A stretch of DNA of 64,000 bases. Source: Lysinibacillus fusiformis (GTDB lineage Bacteria; Bacillota; Bacilli; Bacillales_A; Planococcaceae). Positions within the stretch are counted from its first letter, which is position 1, and every line of letters begins with the position of its first letter. Position numbers and translations under genes: made by a program. Below are positions 61,860 to 64,000 of the stretch, in pieces. The notes under the pieces were generated by a model. That model searched no databases, was not told where the DNA came from, and saw only the letters and a program-made list of their open reading frames with translations. Location of the stretch: the NCBI RefSeq assembly GCF_002845985.1, contig NZ_PDFK01000001.1:1-64000 (forward strand), in the 5' to 3' direction.

Positions 61860-63284
61860 TTATGATAGTTCGCACAGAACATAGCTGGCACGGCCATTAT
61901 CTTTCGCTTCGTACAAACAGCTATCTGCTCGCTCAAATAACTCTTTATACTGATAATTTTGCTGATTGTTGACACAAGCACCCATACTCACCTTTAACGG
62001 ATAGCTTTGATGCTCTTGTTCTAGCTTTAAAGTGAGTAAATAAGCATGCGTGTTGTTGACAAGTGTTTTGATATAGTCCTTTTGTTGATGCTTGATACAA
62101 AGGATAAATTCATCTCCGCCATACCGAATAATTTTCACATCTTCCTTATGTAAAAAGTTCTTCAAGCCCTTGGCTAAAAGCTGTAAAGCCATATCCCCAA
62201 ACAGATGACCATGCATATCATTAAACAATTTAAAATGATCAATATCTAGTACCGTAATACACACATATGATTGCGTCATTTCGGCTATGTTTAACCATTC
62301 ATGTAGCTCATGATCCAAAAAATGACGATTTAACACGCCCGTTAATGGATCATAATGGGCTTTTTTCTCAAGCTTCTCCTTTTGACGCTTAAATTCCAAA
62401 TTCATGACTTGCTGTAGTAAATTCGCAACACTCATTTTTTCTGTAAGATCAATATATTCACGCTGTACATCAAAAATTTCATCCCGCCAATTCAATTGAT
62501 ACAATACATCTAACAGTAAACGCATGACTTTTTTCGTTGTCGGTTTATCCCCGTAGGATTTAGCAAGCTCTACAGCCTTTTTATAATAGGGGACGGCTTC
62601 TTCAAGCTTTTGCTGCTTTTCATATAAAAAGCCATAGCCAAACAACGCAGCTACTTTTTCGCGTTTATGCTGATGAATAATGTCAGAGGATAACGTGCTG
62701 TCCAGCAAGGCCTTCCCCGTTTTAAAATCCCCTTCTAAAATATAAACATCTGCTAAATTATTATTAATACGAATATCATGTAATTTTGCAAGATCGGGCA
62801 TTGTCTTAGATAAGGACTGATTATATGTTCTAGCTAAAAGCCCTGCTTGAAGTGCTTCCTTCGTACAGCCCTTCTCCACCTCTAAATAACATAAATTATT
62901 ATGACACCGAACAAGCATGATGGCGTTCTGCAACTCTTGTGCATAGGCGATCGATTTCTTCGTCATCTCTACTGTTTTTTCACGTATGCCTACCAAGTCA
63001 TAGATTAAAGACATGATTAAATGATAATGCATTAAATCTTTGCTAGAACCATATTTTTGACAAATCGCTTCATAATCATGCATAAGACTGACCATGCTTA
63101 ATGTGTCACCTAAAGAATGGTGAACTAGTATTTTTTGATAGTACAAATCCAATACATATGCATAATTTTTGCTCTCTAATGCGACTAAAAGACCTTGATC
63201 CGCTAGTTTTAGTGCTTCCGTTAAAAACCCCTTCGTGCGCATTTCCATAATCGTTTTATTTAACTCTTCTAATGTTAATTTCAC
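61860..63284 (-). CDS. TPR-repeat diguanylate cyclase
   Basis: About 474 residues, soluble. Residues 1-300 are helical TPR-like repeats (LTEALKLADQGLLVALESKN, RVAALFGYGFLYEKQQKLEE-type units); a coiled stretch leads to a GGDEF domain with intact RYGGDEFILC (near 390) and the opening DPLTGVLNRHFLDHEL. It would make c-di-GMP under control of a partner bound to the repeats. GTG 63284 fits the family start better than ATG 63329, though neither has a strong ribosome site. Confidence 0.8.
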   Translation of the reverse strand: MKLTLEELNKTIMEMRTKGFLTEALKLADQGLLVALESKNYAYVLDLYYQKILVHHSLGDTLSMVSLMHDYEAICQKYGSSKDLMHYHLIMSLIYDLVGIREKTVEMTKKSIAYAQELQNAIMLVRCHNNLCYLEVEKGCTKEALQAGLLARTYNQSLSKTMPDLAKLHDIRINNNLADVYILEGDFKTGKALLDSTLSSDIIHQHKREKVAALFGYGFLYEKQQKLEEAVPYYKKAVELAKSYGDKPTTKKVMRLLLDVLYQLNWRDEIFDVQREYIDLTEKMSVANLLQQVMNLEFKRQKEKLEKKAHYDPLTGVLNRHFLDHELHEWLNIAEMTQSYVCITVLDIDHFKLFNDMHGHLFGDMALQLLAKGLKNFLHKEDVKIIRYGGDEFILCIKHQQKDYIKTLVNNTHAYLLTLKLEQEHQSYPLKVSMGACVNNQQNYQYKELFERADSCLYEAKDNGRASYVLCELS

Positions 63285-63590
63285 CGTTTCACCACTTCTC
63301 CAAGCCCTATACACTTTGTGCTTTCTCAATTATAAGGTATATTTATTCACTCCGTCCGCCCTTTTCATTAGATAACCAACTATTTCCTGCATTTCAAAAT
63401 CTCTTACTAGGTCCAACCATCTTTTTCTTGCGCTACACCTTCAAAATGAATCATCGCTTTCCATTCATAGTTGTCGTTAAATTTTTATGCCTTCACACAC
63501 TTTTCTCCATCATTGTCCCCGTTACCTATTGTTTTTACCCATATGATGAAATAATTAGCCATTTTAAGTATTGAAAAAGGACGTGATGTT

Positions 63591-64000
63591 GTGAGTATGC
63601 AAATTAACCCTTCTGATCCAGCAACTATTCCAAAATTTGTAGATGAACTTCCAAAACCAATGACAGCTAAACCCAAATATAGTAGAGGGCAACAAAAAAA
63701 TGATTATTACGAATTAGTCATGATGGAAGGCGAGCACCGTTTTCATAAGCATTTCCCCAAAACATACATTTGGGGCTATAACGGGCTTTATCCAGGACCA
63801 ACCATTGAAGCTACTAAAGACAAAAGCATTTATGTGAAATATAAAAATCAGCTACCCTTACAGCACTTTTTGCCCGTAGATTTTACACTTCATGCCGCCA
63901 ACGATTCTCAAGAGGTAAGAACCGTCACTCACTTACATGGCGCCAATGTGGATTGGGAGAGTGATGGTCATCCAGAAGCATGGTACACAAGAGACTATCG
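63591..64000 (+). CDS. cotA: CotA-like multicopper oxidase (laccase), 5' part
   Basis: The first 136 residues of a gene that runs past the window end. PKFVDELPKPM, DYYELVMMEGEHRFH, LPK-like then TYIWGYNGLYPGPTIEA and VTHLHGANVDWESDGHPEAW match spore-coat laccase CotA, including the first copper His pair (HLH). CotA oxidises phenols and bilirubin with O2 and pigments the spore coat. The start is GTG 63591 (AAGGA 9 bases before) or ATG 63597. The first 15 or so residues are more hydrophilic than in CotA. Only the first cupredoxin domain is visible. Confidence 0.85.
   Translation, partial: MSMQINPSDPATIPKFVDELPKPMTAKPKYSRGQQKNDYYELVMMEGEHRFHKHFPKTYIWGYNGLYPGPTIEATKDKSIYVKYKNQLPLQHFLPVDFTLHAANDSQEVRTVTHLHGANVDWESDGHPEAWYTRDY

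Noticed and set aside
63272-63574. 100-codon plus-strand frame before the laccase gene
   Set aside because: No ribosome site, Phe/Leu-rich noise typical of AT-rich spacer, and it overlaps the start of the TPR-GGDEF gene.

Overview
The window is a low-GC Gram-positive chromosome segment and most resembles Lysinibacillus or a close relative in the Bacillales. It preserves the gene neighbourhood known from Bacillus subtilis in the order dynA ... ypvA - ypsC - rnpB - gpsB - mrfB / mrfA - yppE - recU - ponA - ypoC - nth - dnaD - asnS - aspB - ypmB. It also carries spore-associated genes (DUF4183 proteins, YtaF, a CotA-like laccase) and Bacillus-type ribosome binding sites. Accessory blocks interrupt this backbone. 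No tRNA, 5S/16S/23S rRNA, CRISPR array or intact transposon was found.

Layout. (1) 0.1-4.6 kb: sulfurtransferase and the fused double dynamin DynA. (2) 4.8-9.3 kb: two DUF4183 genes plus a third that is broken, then a four-gene block (ytaF, XRE/DUF1232 regulator, LCP ligase, BcrC-like phosphatase). This block is flanked by a duplicated terminator and pxpA tail. (3) 9.3-12.4 kb: pcp-pxpB-pxpC-pxpA operon, which releases N-terminal pyroglutamate and converts it to glutamate, and a 29-residue membrane peptide gene. (4) 12.5-15.7 kb: a CheX-like protein and a ba3-type cytochrome oxidase operon behind a perfect Fnr-type box. (5) 15.7-21.2 kb: an AT-rich island with TraX, an unknown protein, a secreted toxin-like protein with an adjacent membrane subtilase, small genes and IS3/IS30 fragments. 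It ends in a second, divergent copy of the cbaA 3' end. (6) 21.2-23.9 kb: M32 carboxypeptidase and an AraC-type regulator. (7) 24.1-38.1 kb, all on the minus strand: an ethanolamine-utilisation microcompartment operon, eutW-eutV-[ANTAR-type antiterminator/terminator]-eutH-eutS-eutP-eutA-eutB-eutC-eutL-eutE-eutM-pduL-pduL-eutN-BMC shell-malate dehydrogenase. (8) 38.2-45.6 kb: DinG-family helicase, RNA methyltransferase, PAS-GGDEF-EAL protein, RNase P RNA, gpsB, mrfB. (9) 45.8-49.6 kb: a Fur-box-linked siderophore-sensing module (serine hydrolase, binding lipoprotein, Btr-like regulator) lying between mrfB and mrfA. (10) 49.7-64 kb: mrfA, yppE, recU-ponA, a 21-bp tandem repeat array, ypoC-nth-dnaD-asnS-aspB-ypmB, a TPR-GGDEF protein and the start of a CotA-like multicopper oxidase.

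The most interesting points are: the eut operon has no visible alcohol dehydrogenase (EutG) but ends in a malate dehydrogenase, and has two PduL acyltransferases of which only one carries a targeting helix; a candidate EutV-responsive hairpin shares bases with the terminator after eutV; a protease plus toxin-like pair sits in an island; and two separate accessory blocks are bordered by partial duplicates of the neighbouring backbone gene. All homology statements come from reading the sequence; no database search was run.
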